The position numbers and the translations under genes are program-made. The notes under the pieces were generated by a model, which ran no database searches, was not told where the DNA came from, and saw nothing but the letters and a program-made list of their open reading frames with translations. This document shows, piece by piece, positions 12,501 through 24,225 of a stretch of DNA of 64,000 nucleotides (positions within the stretch are counted from its first letter, which is position 1; each line of letters opens with the position of its first letter). The DNA is taken from NCBI GenBank assembly GCA_001949185.1, contig BDGG01000010.1, positions 1,063,773 to 1,127,772 on the forward strand. Direction: 5' to 3'. This DNA is from Ramazzottius varieornatus (lineage: Eukaryota; Tardigrada; Eutardigrada; Parachela; Ramazzottiidae).

Positions 12501-15500
12501 GGAATCCATGCGGTATCGGTGCTCGTGAGTGCATCAACACCAAGGGAAGTTACTCTTGCACGTGTCGGCCTGGGTACAGATTCAACGGTAGGACCTGCGA
12601 AGACATCAATGAATGTGTGGGACCGGTCAACCCTTGCGAGCCTGGACAGTGCGTCAACCTACCCGGAAGTTTCTCTTGCGCGTGTCCTGCTGGCTATGAG
12701 CAGATGAACGGACAAGAATGCATTCGTAAGGATTTCCACTTCGAAAGGTTTATCGAAAGCAAAGAAGGAAACACGATTGATTTTGTTGTTGTAGGAATCA
12801 ATCAATGCATCTACAACCCTTGTACCATCGGAACTTGCATGGAAGATATGGTTGGAGGATACACTTGTCAATGTCCACTGGGTTACGAGTTCACCAACGG
12901 CATGTGTGAAGACATCAACGAATGCCTCGAAGCACCGGATCTGTGCTCACCTGGGGCTTGCATCAACACCGTGGGCAGCTTTCAATGCCGATGTCCCAAA
13001 GGCTTCCAACAGGTCAATTTCTTTGCCTTGCTTTGAGTTCTAGTTTATTCGAAAACTTACTTTGGTTTCTCTAAGATCTCATTTCAATTAGACTTAATTT
13101 CTCGTTTCATCCGATATACGCAACACCACTCTGTGACTTCCTCAAGAAATCTTTTGAGTGTATTTTTATGTTTGGTTTTCTTCCTCAGCTCCATGGAACA
13201 TGCGTGGCGATCAGCCATTGCACAATTCCGGGTATCTGCGGTGTCGGTATCTCCGGCGCAGTCTGCACGGACCTCCTCGATGGAAGCTTTCAGTGTTCCT
13301 GTCCCATCGGGTATTCCAGTACCCGCGGTTCCGCTTGTGTCTCCGTGAACGAATGCGCTGACAACCCATGCACACCCGGCACATGCTCCAACCAGCCCGG
13401 TGGTTATTCGTGCGCCTGTCCACCTGGGTACGAGTCTCAGAACGGCCGCTGTACCGCAGTGGGATGTGAACGCGCAGCCTGCTCACCCAACTCTCGCTGT
13501 CTCATCAACGAACGCTCCGAAATCTCCTGTCAATGCGCTTTCGGCTTCCGTGAATCCAACGGAGGTTGCGTGGCTGTGAATGAGTGTACGGACCGCGGAC
13601 GCAACCCTTGTGGGGAAGCCGGAAAGTGTTTGGCGGCAGACGGAGGCTATGACTGCCTCTGTCCACAAGGATTCCAGAAAGTGGGGTATCCTCCACAGTG
13701 TGTGGACGTGGATGAGTGTGCTCTGTATAATCCTTGCCTGGTCGGTACCTGTCTCAACACGATCGGTGGTTACACATGTACTTGTCCAGCCGGGTACCAG
13801 TTTGATCGTGGTCATTGCGTGGATGTGAATGAGTGCGCGGGGCCGAATCCGCCGTGTTCGCCGGGTCAGTGCCGGAATCTGGAGGGAGCGTATGAGTGTT
13901 ACTGTCCACCAGGATATGAGAAACAGAATGGACAGTGTGTGGACGTAAAGGAGTGCGCGATTTCCAATCCATGTCTACCGGGACAGTGTCAAGATATCCC
14001 CGGCGGATATCGGTGCGCTTGTCCGAAAGGCTGGATGGCGAGTAGTAATGCGGGAAATTGCACGGAGATCAACGAGTGTATTCCGGTAAATCCTTGTGGA
14101 CAGGGAACTTGTAGGAAACAAGTTGGAGCGTATACTTGTGATTGCTTGCCGGGATATCAGTTCCTGAGTGGAAGATGTGTCGGTCAGTAAACTGTCCATT
14201 CTGAAAAAATTAATGAAAGAAAAAATCCGTACGCAGAAAAACAATTTGAGCTCCATTATAATTTACCTTAATTTTATTTTATTTTGTCGCCACCTTCATT
14301 TATGGTGGTACACGTTACCCTTTCTAACAGCATGGCTTTTTCCTGCAGACATTAACGAATGTTCCGAAGGACGTAACCTTTGCATTCTCGGTAAATGCAT
14401 CAACACCGACGGGGCATATTCTTGCGTCTGTCCAAGAGGTTATTTCTTCAACGGAAGGTTCTGTGAAGACCGTAACGAGTGCGTGGAGTTCCTCGGAGAC
14501 CTCTGCCCAGGTGGCGGCACTTGTGTGAACAGTCCCGGTAGCTACCGCTGCGTCTGCCCACCCGGACTAGACTTGGTCGACGGAAGATGTATCAGCCTGA
14601 ACACTTGCGAGTACGTGCCTTGTGGCATCAAGTCCTTACCTTGCCGAGATGCCCCAGAAGGACCGGTATGCGTGTGTCCACCCGGGTACTACGGCGACGC
14701 TAGGATTGCTTGTGCACCGATACCGTCTTGTGAGTCTATGCGAGACTGTGGACCGCATGCTGACTGCTCCATCCAGATGAACGGAAACTCGTGGAAGGTT
14801 GTGTGTCAGTGCCGAGCTGGATACTTCGGAACACCGCCTTCAGTTCCTTGCGGTGAGTGCGAACTGATCACTGACTTATCCCCTAGTTTGAGAAAGGTAT
14901 ACACTACAGCGACAAGCATAAAAATTGGGAGTTCAGTCCGTGAAAGTGTACGTAGGGCTCGAGAGAAACCGGTACAATAAGCTAACTAACTAACCTTATT
15001 CGAAATCTCATTACAGGGTATACAGTATACGAGATGTACAAAATTGGCAAGAAATTCTTTTGTTGTACGAGGTAAACGACATAATTCGGGCATATTTTCT
15101 CTCAGCCCTTGCTGCGCGTAATGAACTGCTCCTTGTTTCCTGAGGTAGACCGGTCCCTCTCCTCGAGGTTTCAATAGGTTTGAGAGCGAGAAAGCGTTGT
15201 GGAGCACGGGAATTTGGCCTGGGAGAGGGATGGGTCTGTCCAATGTCAAAAAGCCTAATGTTGTATCAACAGGCGTACGATGAGAGATGAATCAAGCGTT
15301 GACGATAATGTTCAAACTTTTCGCGTTGCCCGAATTATGGTGCGAAAATCGCTGTGGCAGAATTATGTCGTTTACCTCGTAGTCGGAGTTTGACATTTCT
15401 ACAACCTGAATAAAGTCATCTTGCAGGAACAGCTAATCCGAAACTATCTACTCAGATCTATTGGACGAAACTGTCTTTTTTGTAGATCGGCCATGTCCGG

Positions 15501-18500
15501 ACGGCATGGCCAAAGACCTGACAAGTGGCGTCTGCGCTCGGGCCACGGAGACCAGCTGCATCCAGACTTCCTGCTCGCCCGGTGTCTGCCAGAAGCCCGG
15601 AGCAGGCGACGACTCACCACCCTGTCTCTGTCCTGAAGGTACCCGTTACCTGTGGGACCGCGAAGTCTGCGCCATCATCCCACCACGCTGCGGACCACCC
15701 AACCCATGTTTGCCCGGAAAGTGCCTTCCCGACGGGTTCTCCTTCAAATGCGAATGTCCAGTGGGATACGTCTACATGAACGGTGCTTGCATGGACGTCA
15801 ACGAGTAAGTTGCCCATTAATCAAACTACTACGATACTGTAATCGCTATGCGATGTCGGCAAAGGACTTGAACATGGCTACTTGACCGAGTCGCGCACGC
15901 TCACAGCCAACAACACCGAAAGTGCGGGCCACTTGAGAAAACAATCTTGTCAAGACTAAAGAGTGTCTCTTTAAGTGACGCATATGTTCGACCAAAGACC
16001 ACGGCGGTGTACGCCACTTCAGATAACGATCTTGTTCAATTCATTTGCCGATGTCCCCTATCAGGCTCATTTCTGATTTTTTTGTCTAGGTGTGTGGAGA
16101 ACCCGACCATCTGCGGAGTGGGCGGTACCTGCACCAACAGACCCGGAACTTACAACTGCCTGTGCGCGCCGGGTTTCGAACTTAGAGATAACCAGTGCTT
16201 CACGGTGAACCAATGTGCTGGGCCGGTCAATCCATGTGATCCTGGCCAGTGTCAGCCGGCCGTAGGAAGTTACCGGTGCACCTGTCCTGACGGGTTCAGG
16301 TTCCTGCCAAGCCCAGTTGGAACGTGCAGCAGAGTCCTAACGCCGTGTGTTCAGCAGAAGGACTTGTGCAGTCCCGGGCAGTGCCAAGCACTGGGCGAGT
16401 TCAACTATAGGTGCCAATGCCCATCTGGATTTTCCTTCGACGGAGTTTCTTGCATTCAGATCAATCAGTGCGCAACGAGTCCTTGTGGAGCGGGAACTTG
16501 CAAGAACCTAGTAGGGTTTTACGAATGCACGTGTCCTCGTGGATATCGAAACGACGGAAAAACATGCATAGGTAATTATGTTGCATTTTGAAATTCTTCT
16601 GCTGGCTTTCCAGCTTTACAAGAAACGTGTCTATTTCCACCGAACGAAAACTGAGTTCAATTTTATGACGTTTTTCCCATGTCACCAATTTGTATAAATG
16701 TACGGTCCAACGGTACTAAGTTACCCGCTTCCAAATACATACACACATAGTCACCATGTCGAAGCTCACGAGGGATGTAATTATTCCAACATTTTTTTAA
16801 TATATTTTCAGATGTCAACGAATGCGCTGAGTCGGCTCCTTGCGGACCTGGTACTTGTCAGAACCTCCAAGGCTCCTACTCTTGCATCTGTCCTCTCGGC
16901 TTCGAGTTCGACGGATCAAGCTGCGTCGATATCAACGAATGTACCAGTCGGAACCGACCAGACTGTGGAGACGGCCAGTGCGAAAACACTGTGGGTTCCT
17001 ATCGCTGTCGCTGTGCCCCAGGCTTCCGCAATGCCGGGTTCCTGACAGCCGCTGGTCAAGCTAGTGGTCCTTGCGTGGACATCCAGGAGTGCAGTGACAA
17101 CCCGCAACCGTGCAGTCCCGGCCAATGTCTGGAAACCAAGGGCGGCTACCAGTGCCGCTGTCCAATAGGCTATCAGTTCCTTAATGGCGCCTGTGTCCAG
17201 ATCAACTTCTGTGTCGTTGATGATAAGTGTAAGCCCGGAAAGTGCGCTCTGACGGAGGGATCGTACATATGTACGTGTCCAGCTGGGTACACTTCGACAA
17301 GCCTACCGGCGAACGACTGTGTGCAGGTCAACGAATGCGCCTTACAACCTCCACCTTGCGGACCAGGTAAAACCGTGCGAAAATCGTATTCTCTAATTTT
17401 CACTGAGTACCAATCGTAGATCATACGTAGAATATTGTCCCTGTGGCCAACGATTGCGGCGGGTAACAAAATATATCGGCAGTTGACTTCTGTTTTTGCA
17501 GGGGCGGTTAACTGTATCGACACGCTGGGTTCCTACCAATGTCTCTGCGGTCCCGGCTACCAGCTCTCCGAAGACAAGAAACTCTGTATCGACGTGAACG
17601 AGTGCGCAGGTCCCATCAACCCATGCAGTCCAGGCGACTGTGGAAATCTACCCGGAACGTACTTCTGTATGTGTCCAGTGGGCTTCTCGAACAGCACCGG
17701 CATCGGCTGTACAGCGGTCAACGAGTGCGCTGGACCAGTCAACCTCTGCTTGCCCGGCACCTGCACGGATCTCTTTGGCAGCTACCAGTGCAACTGTCCA
17801 CCAGGCTATCAGTTCATCAATGGGGGCTGCGCTGATATCAACGAGTGCGCCATTTCACAGCCATGCGGCCCACACGGACAATGCATTAACGAAGCTGGAG
17901 CGTACACATGTCGATGCGATGTCGGCTTTGATTTCTCCAGCGGAACCTGTATAAGTACGTAAAATCATTTGGGACGTGGACAAATGAGTCGAACCGAATC
18001 GTCATTCTCAAGTGGCGCACGATCTCAGCCTCTAACAACGATAACTTGCGCCACCTGAGACCACGATTTGATCGAATTCACTTGACGACGTCCCGTTTCG
18101 ATCACTTGTAAGTACCACAGAGGGTGACCTGGGTTTTTGTTTTCGCAGACGTGAACGAGTGCACAGTGACGAATCCATGTTCGCGAAACGCTCAGTGTGT
18201 CGATACCGTTGGAAGTTACAACTGCGTCTGCCCACCCGGAACAGTCTCGCTCAACCCCAAGCTGGAAGCTTGTCAAGTCATTAACAGAAACATGTGCGAG
18301 AACAAGGTCTGCTACAACGAAGGAACCTGTCGAAGTATCACTCGTAACAAGCTCGGTGGCATCACCGAGGACAACTGTGAGTGTATCGAGAACTTCGCTC
18401 AAGACCTCCTGTCCGGCTCTTGCCGCAGCCTGTTGGAGACCTCTTGCACCAAAGGTTTCCAGAGTGTCCGCAATGGCACACAGATCTCCTGTATCAACAT

Positions 18501-21500
18501 CGACGAGTGCGCGACCATGCCGAATGTTTGTCTGAATGGAAGGTGTATCGACATGATTGGTAGCTATACCTGCGAGTGCAACCGCGGCTACAAAGTCTCC
18601 AAAGGACCAACCGGAGACACCACCTGTATTGAAATCAACGAGTGCGAGGAAGGAGCGCCTTGTGGACGGGGGACGTGCAAGAATAGTCCAGGAGGGTATA
18701 CCTGCTCCTGCTTCGATGGGTTCCGCCTAGTCGAAGGTCCAACTTGCGTCGGTAAGAAACGAGTACTGAGAAGTCACAAGTCTGGGAGTTCGGCCAACAA
18801 ACTCTTCAAAATTATTATCCCAAGTGGCGCACCTTTTCAGTCTTCATGGCTGGCGTCGTGATGGAAGAGCGAAAATTTGGAACTATCAAGTGGCGCATGG
18901 TGTCAGTCTTATTGGCCGAAAGCGTGCACCCCTTATGGAGATATCCCGTCGAGTTTTATTGTGAAGCCCAAATTGCTTACGGAACTATCTTTTTCATTAA
19001 TCTCATTAGTTTAATTGATCAAACAAAGTTTGTTTTTTTTAGTTTGGTAGAATGATTTCCTGATGCTGATCTATTTTTTCTTGTAGAAATCAAGCTTTGT
19101 GTAGAACGGTCGCCTTGTGGACCTCAAGGGAGCTGCATAGACACCGCACCCGGAAAGTACATCTGTCGATGCCCAGTTGGTTTCTCGTTCGACGGCACAA
19201 CTTGCGTTGACATCAACGAGTGCGCTATGTCATCCAACCCCTGCGTTGTCGGAGATTGTATTAACACCATCGGCTCCTACGTCTGTCGTTGTCCTTTGGG
19301 CTACACCTTCAGCAATTCGCGCTGCGTGGATGTCGACGAATGCGCCATCAGCAACCCTTGCGCTCCTGGTGAATGCCACAACACCGATGGCAGCTACTTT
19401 TGCGTCTGCCCTACTGGCTACACTAGACAAGAACCGGGCATCTGCGTTGATGTCAACGAATGCGCCAACGCCAACCCTTGCGGAGACGGCAAAGGCGCTT
19501 GTATCAACACCTTGGGTAAGTAGCGGCAACCCAGCCGACAGTCCGCACTCACTCACTTTCCATTTTGCTTTCAGGTTCCTTCCAATGTCAGTGCCTTTCC
19601 GGCTTCTCCTTCGACTCTTCCACTAGAACGTGCATCAGTATCGACGAATGTGCAGTGACTGCCATCGCGACGCTCTGCCTGCCAGGCGACTGCCAGAACA
19701 CCATCGGCTCCTACAGATGCATCTGCCCAGCCGGTTACGAAGCTACCAACACGCGGCTACTTCCTTCTCCCACCATCTCCAGCACTAACAATATCATCAC
19801 CAACGAAGTAGCCATCGTCCCCGCAGTGACTCAAGCCTGCGTGGACATCAACGAATGCGTCAGGAATCCCAACCTCTGCGCACCCGGAAACTGTCTCAAC
19901 ACCATCGGCAGTTACTACTGCATCTGCCCGGTTGGTTTCACCTTCGCAAACGGTGGCTGCGCGGATATCAACGAGTGTACAGACAAAACAGTGTGCGGTT
20001 TGGGCGTCTGTCGCAACACCATCGGAAGTTATGAGTGTTCATGTCCAGCGGGGTTCACTTTCGACAGAGTGACATGCGTAGACTTGAACGAGTGCCTGCA
20101 AGGCACACCCTGTGGAATGGGCTCATGTGTCAACACCATTGGCAGTTTCACCTGCGTCTGTCCACCGGGCTACCAACCAGGACCCAGCCAGGTCAGTGCC
20201 GTATCAAATTACAACACATGCATTTATGCTAATTTAATTTAGAAATGTTTTTTCAGCATTGTTTTGCTAAACTAAACTGAAAGATCAGTCATCTTACCTA
20301 ATGTCCAATAAACATTTTATCAAAACAATATGGTTTGAATTTGGTCCGCTACGATTATTTTCCCATCATTATCAGGCGTGTATTGACATCAATGAATGCA
20401 TCGGTGAAGCCACAATCTGTGGACCAGGCACGTGTGTCAATACCATCGGAAGCTACGTTTGTCGGTGTCCGGTAGGGTACTACACGGACCGCGGCACCTG
20501 TTTCGCCATCAACGAATGCGAGGCACCAGGGTTGTGCGGTGTGGGAACTTGTGTGGACCTGGTGGGTTCATATCAGTGCCAGTGTCCGCCAGGCTTCGAG
20601 TTTTCCCAAGGAACTTGCGTGGATATCAACGAGTGCACGCATAGTCCAGGACCTTGCCCGGATGGGTCAACTTGTAGGAACACCATTGGCTCATACCAGT
20701 GCGTGGCTCTACCCAAAATCATCACGATTTGCGTGCAGAGTAACCCGTGCGCACGGGGAACGTGCGTAGATGTCCCACCGGATCGGTACCAATGCCAATG
20801 TCCACCTGGCCAGTCTTTCGACGGTCGCACCTGCATCGGTAATTTTATTTCTTTCTAATTTTTGGTACCAAAAATTCAAATGTATGAATGTCGACCTCAT
20901 CCGCTTAAGAGCAAAAATATGCACTTCTCTTCGGTTAAACATACTGAACTAATGTCGCTCTTATTCTGAATGCGAATTTTCGAGCCTTGGATCAAGAACT
21001 GCTATGTTAGTCTTCATGGCCTGCCTTGTTCTACGATCAGTTCTTGCAGTTTTACTGATTCGTTGTTCTGTGAAAGTGTTCGTCCAGAGTGTCCCCATAC
21101 TGACAGTAATTAACCAGTTTTCTCTGCTGCAGATATCAACGAGTGCACGGCTAACCCGAACGTTTGCCTACCCGGTGAATGCGTGAACCTTCCCGGCACT
21201 TACCTCTGCGTCTGTCCCTTCGGCTTCACCCCATTCAACGGAAGCTGCGCCGACGTCAACGAATGTCTGCAGCAAGGGATCTGCGGTGCCGGTAGCTGTC
21301 AGAACACCATCGGCTCCTACAACTGCATCTGCCCGCCCGGCTTCGAATCGGTCCGCGGTACCTGCGTCGAGATCAACGAGTGCACGGACGTCTCCGTCTG
21401 CGGTCCCGGCAACACATGCGAGAACCTCCCAGGAGCTTACCGCTGCATCTGCCGACCAGGCTTCTCCTTCGACGCCAGAACATGTGTGGCCATCAACGAA

Positions 21501-23892
21501 TGCACACTCAACCCCAATATATGTACACCGGGTGTCTGTGAGAACACCTTTGGGTCGTACAGATGTATCTGCCCGGTGGGATTCCAGTCAGCCAATGGGA
21601 CGTGTGTCGACATCAATGAGTGTCTACTGGGTGCCATTTGTGGCAGCGGTACCTGCCAGAATACAATCGGTAGCTACCAATGCATCTGTCCTCCGGCATA
21701 CCGCTTCGTTCAGGGCTCCTGCTACGATATCAATGAGTGTGTAGAAACACCGGACATTTGTGGGCTGGGTACTTGCCAGAATCTGCCCGGATCGTATCAG
21801 TGCTTCTGCCCACCTGGATACGCTTTCCGAAACGGCACCTGTATCGGTGAGTGAATTTGCAACGTCGGCAAATGAAGTGAGCATGGTTGTTATCGGAAGT
21901 CGCGCACGCTTTCAATGTTGGTGGCCGAAGAGCGTGCGCCGCTTGGGAAAACAACGATCATGTTCATATCATATGCCGACGTCCCATTTCTTGTCACATA
22001 TATTTTCATAAGCCTCTAATGCTTTTCATTTTATTTTGTAGACATCAATGAGTGTACGGAGAACCCGCTGATATGCAACCAAGCCCAATGCCGCAACACG
22101 CTGGGCTCCTACATCTGCTTCTGTCCGGAAGGATTCACCATCGACATGACGACTCTGACCTGCCGCAGAGAATGCGGTCCCGGCTACATCCTCATCAACG
22201 AAATGTGCGTACCGGTCACGACGACCACGCGGAGACCCGTGACGGACTTCATCTGTACCACGCTCTTCTGCGGACCCAACGAACAACCGAGGTATAGTGT
22301 GGACTCGTGTGAGTGTGTCTGCATCTACGGTCCCGGTTCGCCACCCAACTGCCGCCCACCACCGACTAGTCCGCCACCTACTGTGCCACCCAGGATCGGA
22401 TCTTCTCCACCGGTTGTGGTCGTTGTTCCCACTACCGAAGCTAGTCTACCTGAAGCTTCGGTGCGCTGTTTAGCGGATGGTATCGAAGTGATCGTGGCGT
22501 TGAACAGCCAGTTCCAGGGCGTCATTTACGTGAAGAACTATAGTCGTGATGAGAACTGTCGAAGACTGATCACTGGCAACGAGTACAGGGATAACGTCAT
22601 CTTTGATATCAAATACGGCAATTGCGGAGTCTTTCCTGACGGGGTGAGTCCGGGGTGAACAATCGTAAAAATTGTATTTTATTCGTAAAGGTATTCCATC
22701 AATTCATGTCCGTTATGCTTGATTTATTTTTGCAGAATGTGGCAGAGTTTGTCCTGGTCGTTCAGCGTCATCCCACGTTAGTGACCATCGACGCCACGCC
22801 CTACCGTATTCGGTGTCTTTACAAAGGCGGTGAAGCGACCGTGACCGTTCCCAGCTTCACGGTACGGGTCAACACGATACAAGGGACTATCGCCAACGCT
22901 GCTCCACCACCGGTCTGTCGAATCATCATCATGAACTTTGACGGAAGTGCAGTGTCCAACGCCAACATTGGCCAGAACCTTCAGCTCAAAGTAGAGGTAT
23001 CTCCTTATAACGTCTACGGAGGCTTTGCCAGTAACTGCATGGCTATTGCCGTCGACAACTCTTGGAAGTTCCAAGTCACCGACGTTTACGGGTACGCACT
23101 GCAGTCGGTTTCTTGGTTCCACAGCATAGCCTTGTAACATTTGAATCTATTTTTCAGTTGTGCCACGGACCGAACAATATTCACCGAATGGACCTTCGAC
23201 CCGATCGATCATTCTCTACGAGCCAACTTCAGCGCTTTCAAGTTCCCTGGCGCCAGCTTACTTCGCTTCCAGTGTAACATCCGCATCTGCTTTCGACAGT
23301 GTCCACCGGTAAGCTTTGAGTGCTCGTAGCCAGTGAACAGAGATTATTACTTATATGGGCTTGCCGAATTAGGTTATTTGCCAACCTGGAGAACTTCGTT
23401 CATACGGAAAGAAGAAGCGTCAGGTTGAAGAACCGCTGCAAGACGTGGCACCAAAGGGTGACGTCATCGAAGAGATCCAGGTGCAGTCCAACGGCTTGCA
23501 GACCTATGATGTCCAAGCACAAGCGCTTGCCGCCAACAATAGTACGTGGAGCACTCTTCTCTGCAAAAATGATTCAGAAATTAATTTTTTTGCGAAAATC
23601 TTTAGGCGCTCTGGCGATAGCAGGAAGAGGTGATGATCAAGTCTGCCTGTCAGCCGCCAGTTTCGGTGTGACGCTGGCCATCACACTCCTCCTGGCCTTA
23701 GTGGCCATTGCCATCTCGATATCCTGCTGGATTATGGCCTACCGCAAGAGACCAGAAAGCGACGGCTCGTACTACCGCAGCAGCGCCACGGGCTACGGTA
23801 ACGGCACCGGGTACACCAATTCACGGAGTGGAGCCAGGTCGATACCGAGAGTAACGCTACCCAGACGGGACCCCGATCCTGACTATCAATGA
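5828..23892 (+). CDS. Giant EGF-array, ZP-domain apical matrix protein (fibrillin/FBN-1- or Dumpy-like)
   Basis: I read 36 coding exons that stay in frame and total about 4,098 aa. The ATG at 5828 opens a signal peptide ([11 protein letters not shown]). A degenerate LDL-A module follows (6314-6569), then about 80 EGF-like modules (6695-22.3 kb), a Pro/Thr linker, a ZP domain (about 22.45-23.3 kb), a KKKR furin-type site, one membrane span and a short cytoplasmic tail. Most EGF modules start D-[IV]-[ND]-E-C and contain C-x-N-T-x-G-S-[YF]-x-C, the calcium-binding and hydroxylation pattern. ZP proteins polymerise after furin cleavage. C. elegans FBN-1 and Drosophila Dumpy combine EGF arrays with ZP and anchor epidermis to cuticle, so a role in apical matrix or epidermal attachment is inferred. 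Nearly all introns are phase 1 between modules. Many introns carry foldback elements. Confidence 0.9.
6110..6215. repeat. Foldback element, copy 3 (half degraded)
   Basis: It lies in intron 1 of the EGF-ZP gene. The right arm GTGTGCGCCACTTGG is intact. The left arm is reduced to GTAGTGCCG, but the outer pair GAACATGATC and GCTCATGTTC still match. Confidence 0.55.
10699..10795. repeat. Foldback element, copy 4
   Basis: AACTCGATTAAATCGTTTTCC and AGTGGCGCA pair with TGCGCCGCTTGGGAAACAA and TTGTCGAGTT. The loop reads GGCTGAAAG, the reverse orientation of most copies. It is in an intron of the EGF-ZP gene. Confidence 0.8.
12352..12447. repeat. Foldback element, copy 5
   Basis: CAGGATTGTTTTCTGAGTTG and GCGCACG fold onto ATCCGCCACTTTAGACGACA and ATCCTGTCAAG. 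The loop reads TCAGCCAATAATACTG. It is intronic. Confidence 0.75.
15860..15957. repeat. Foldback element, copy 6 (tandem with copy 7)
   Basis: It reads TCGCGCACGCTCACAGCCAA, then GTGCGGGCCACTTGAG, with outer ends GGACTTGAACATGG and CTTGTCAAG. It is intronic. Confidence 0.7.
15958..16055. repeat. Foldback element, copy 7 (tandem with copy 6)
   Basis: AAGTGACGCATATG pairs loosely with GTGTACGCCACTTC. The right end ATTTGCCGATGTCCC keeps the family terminus. It is intronic. Confidence 0.7.
17968..18095. repeat. Foldback element, copy 8 (near full length)
   Basis: Both ends are visible: GGGACGTGGACAAATGA on the left and ACTTGACGACGTCCC on the right. The inner arms are CAAGTGGCGCACGA and TTGCGCCACCTGAG. 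It is in an intron of the EGF-ZP gene. Confidence 0.8.
18790..18860. repeat. Foldback element, copy 9 (left half only)
   Basis: CCAAGTGGCGCACCTTTTCAG is present after an AACAAACTC outer arm, but the right arm is missing. It lies directly upstream of copy 10. Confidence 0.55.
18875..18962. repeat. Foldback element, copy 10
   Basis: TCAAGTGGCGCATGGTGTCAG pairs with AAAGCGTGCACCCCTTATGG. The outer right arm reads CGTCGAGTTTT. It is intronic. Confidence 0.65.
21858..21990. repeat. Foldback element, copy 11 (near full length)
   Basis: The left end AACGTCGGCAAATGA and right end ATGCCGACGTCCC pair. The inner arms are GTCGCGCACGCTTTC and GAGCGTGCGCCGCTTGG. It is intronic. Confidence 0.8.
22300..23308 (+). 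other. Pro/Thr linker and ZP domain of the EGF-ZP protein
   Basis: A proline-rich linker runs through about 22.43 kb. The ZP domain then starts near [15 protein letters not shown], has GNCGVFPDG, and continues across exons 22736-23091 and 23158-23308 to [15 protein letters not shown]. The spacing of cysteines fits ZP-N plus ZP-C halves. Confidence 0.8.
23373..23892 (+). other. Furin-type site, transmembrane segment and cytoplasmic tail of the EGF-ZP protein
   Basis: SYGKKKRQ provides a KKKR cleavage site just after the ZP domain. A hydrophobic span ([20 protein letters not shown]) follows, then a basic stop (YRKR) and a tail rich in Ser, Tyr and Gly that ends DPDPDYQ. This is the usual order in matrix ZP proteins. 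Confidence 0.8.
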
Positions 23893-24067
23893 GTCCGTTC
23901 TTTCTTTGCATTGTTCGAAGGTGTTATGACAAGCTAGTCCTGAGATTTTCTATGCGGTCGTAATATAACGATGACATGACAGTTAGTGTATTGCACATCC
24001 TTTTAACAATTCACAGTTTTGCACTTGTCCTTTATACCGTTCGCAATAAGACCGATCAAAATTTGTA

Positions 24068-24223
24068 CTGTAGGGCCACCAAATTATCGCGCACGCAACC
24101 ACGTGAACAGTAAATTATGCCCGGGTGAGAGTCAGCGAGGCTTAACTGATAACATCTGATCACGCTGGGCAGCGATGACTCATCACGTGGTTCAGTGCGC
24201 GATTATATTCGGTAGCACTACAA
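24068..24223 (-). mobile_element. TA-flanked MITE, copy 2 (Tc1/mariner-like)
   Basis: The 156-bp element is the inverted counterpart of the one at 3232-3385. It begins CTGTAGGGCCACCAAATTAT, ends CACTACAA and is flanked by TA on both sides. The internal sequence is the near-exact reverse complement of the other copy. Confidence 0.8.
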
Positions 24224-24225
24224 TA

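Larger units (their letters stand above)
6695..22300 (+). repeat. Tandem EGF-module array in the EGF-ZP protein
   Basis: I count roughly 80-84 EGF-like modules over 30 exons, mostly calcium-binding. Exons hold between one and about eight modules. Some modules lack the DxNEC start (for example the ones at about 7.86, 9.3 and 15.5 kb) and are non-calcium-binding or hybrid-like. Close variants of the signature AGPVNPC recur at about 12.62, 16.21, 17.60 and 17.72 kb, which suggests internal duplication. Confidence 0.85.

Noticed and set aside
6695-22300. Dense short repeats suggestive of a satellite or CRISPR-like array
   Set aside because: They are the coding repeats of EGF modules (conserved Cys spacing, phase-1 introns), not a non-coding array.
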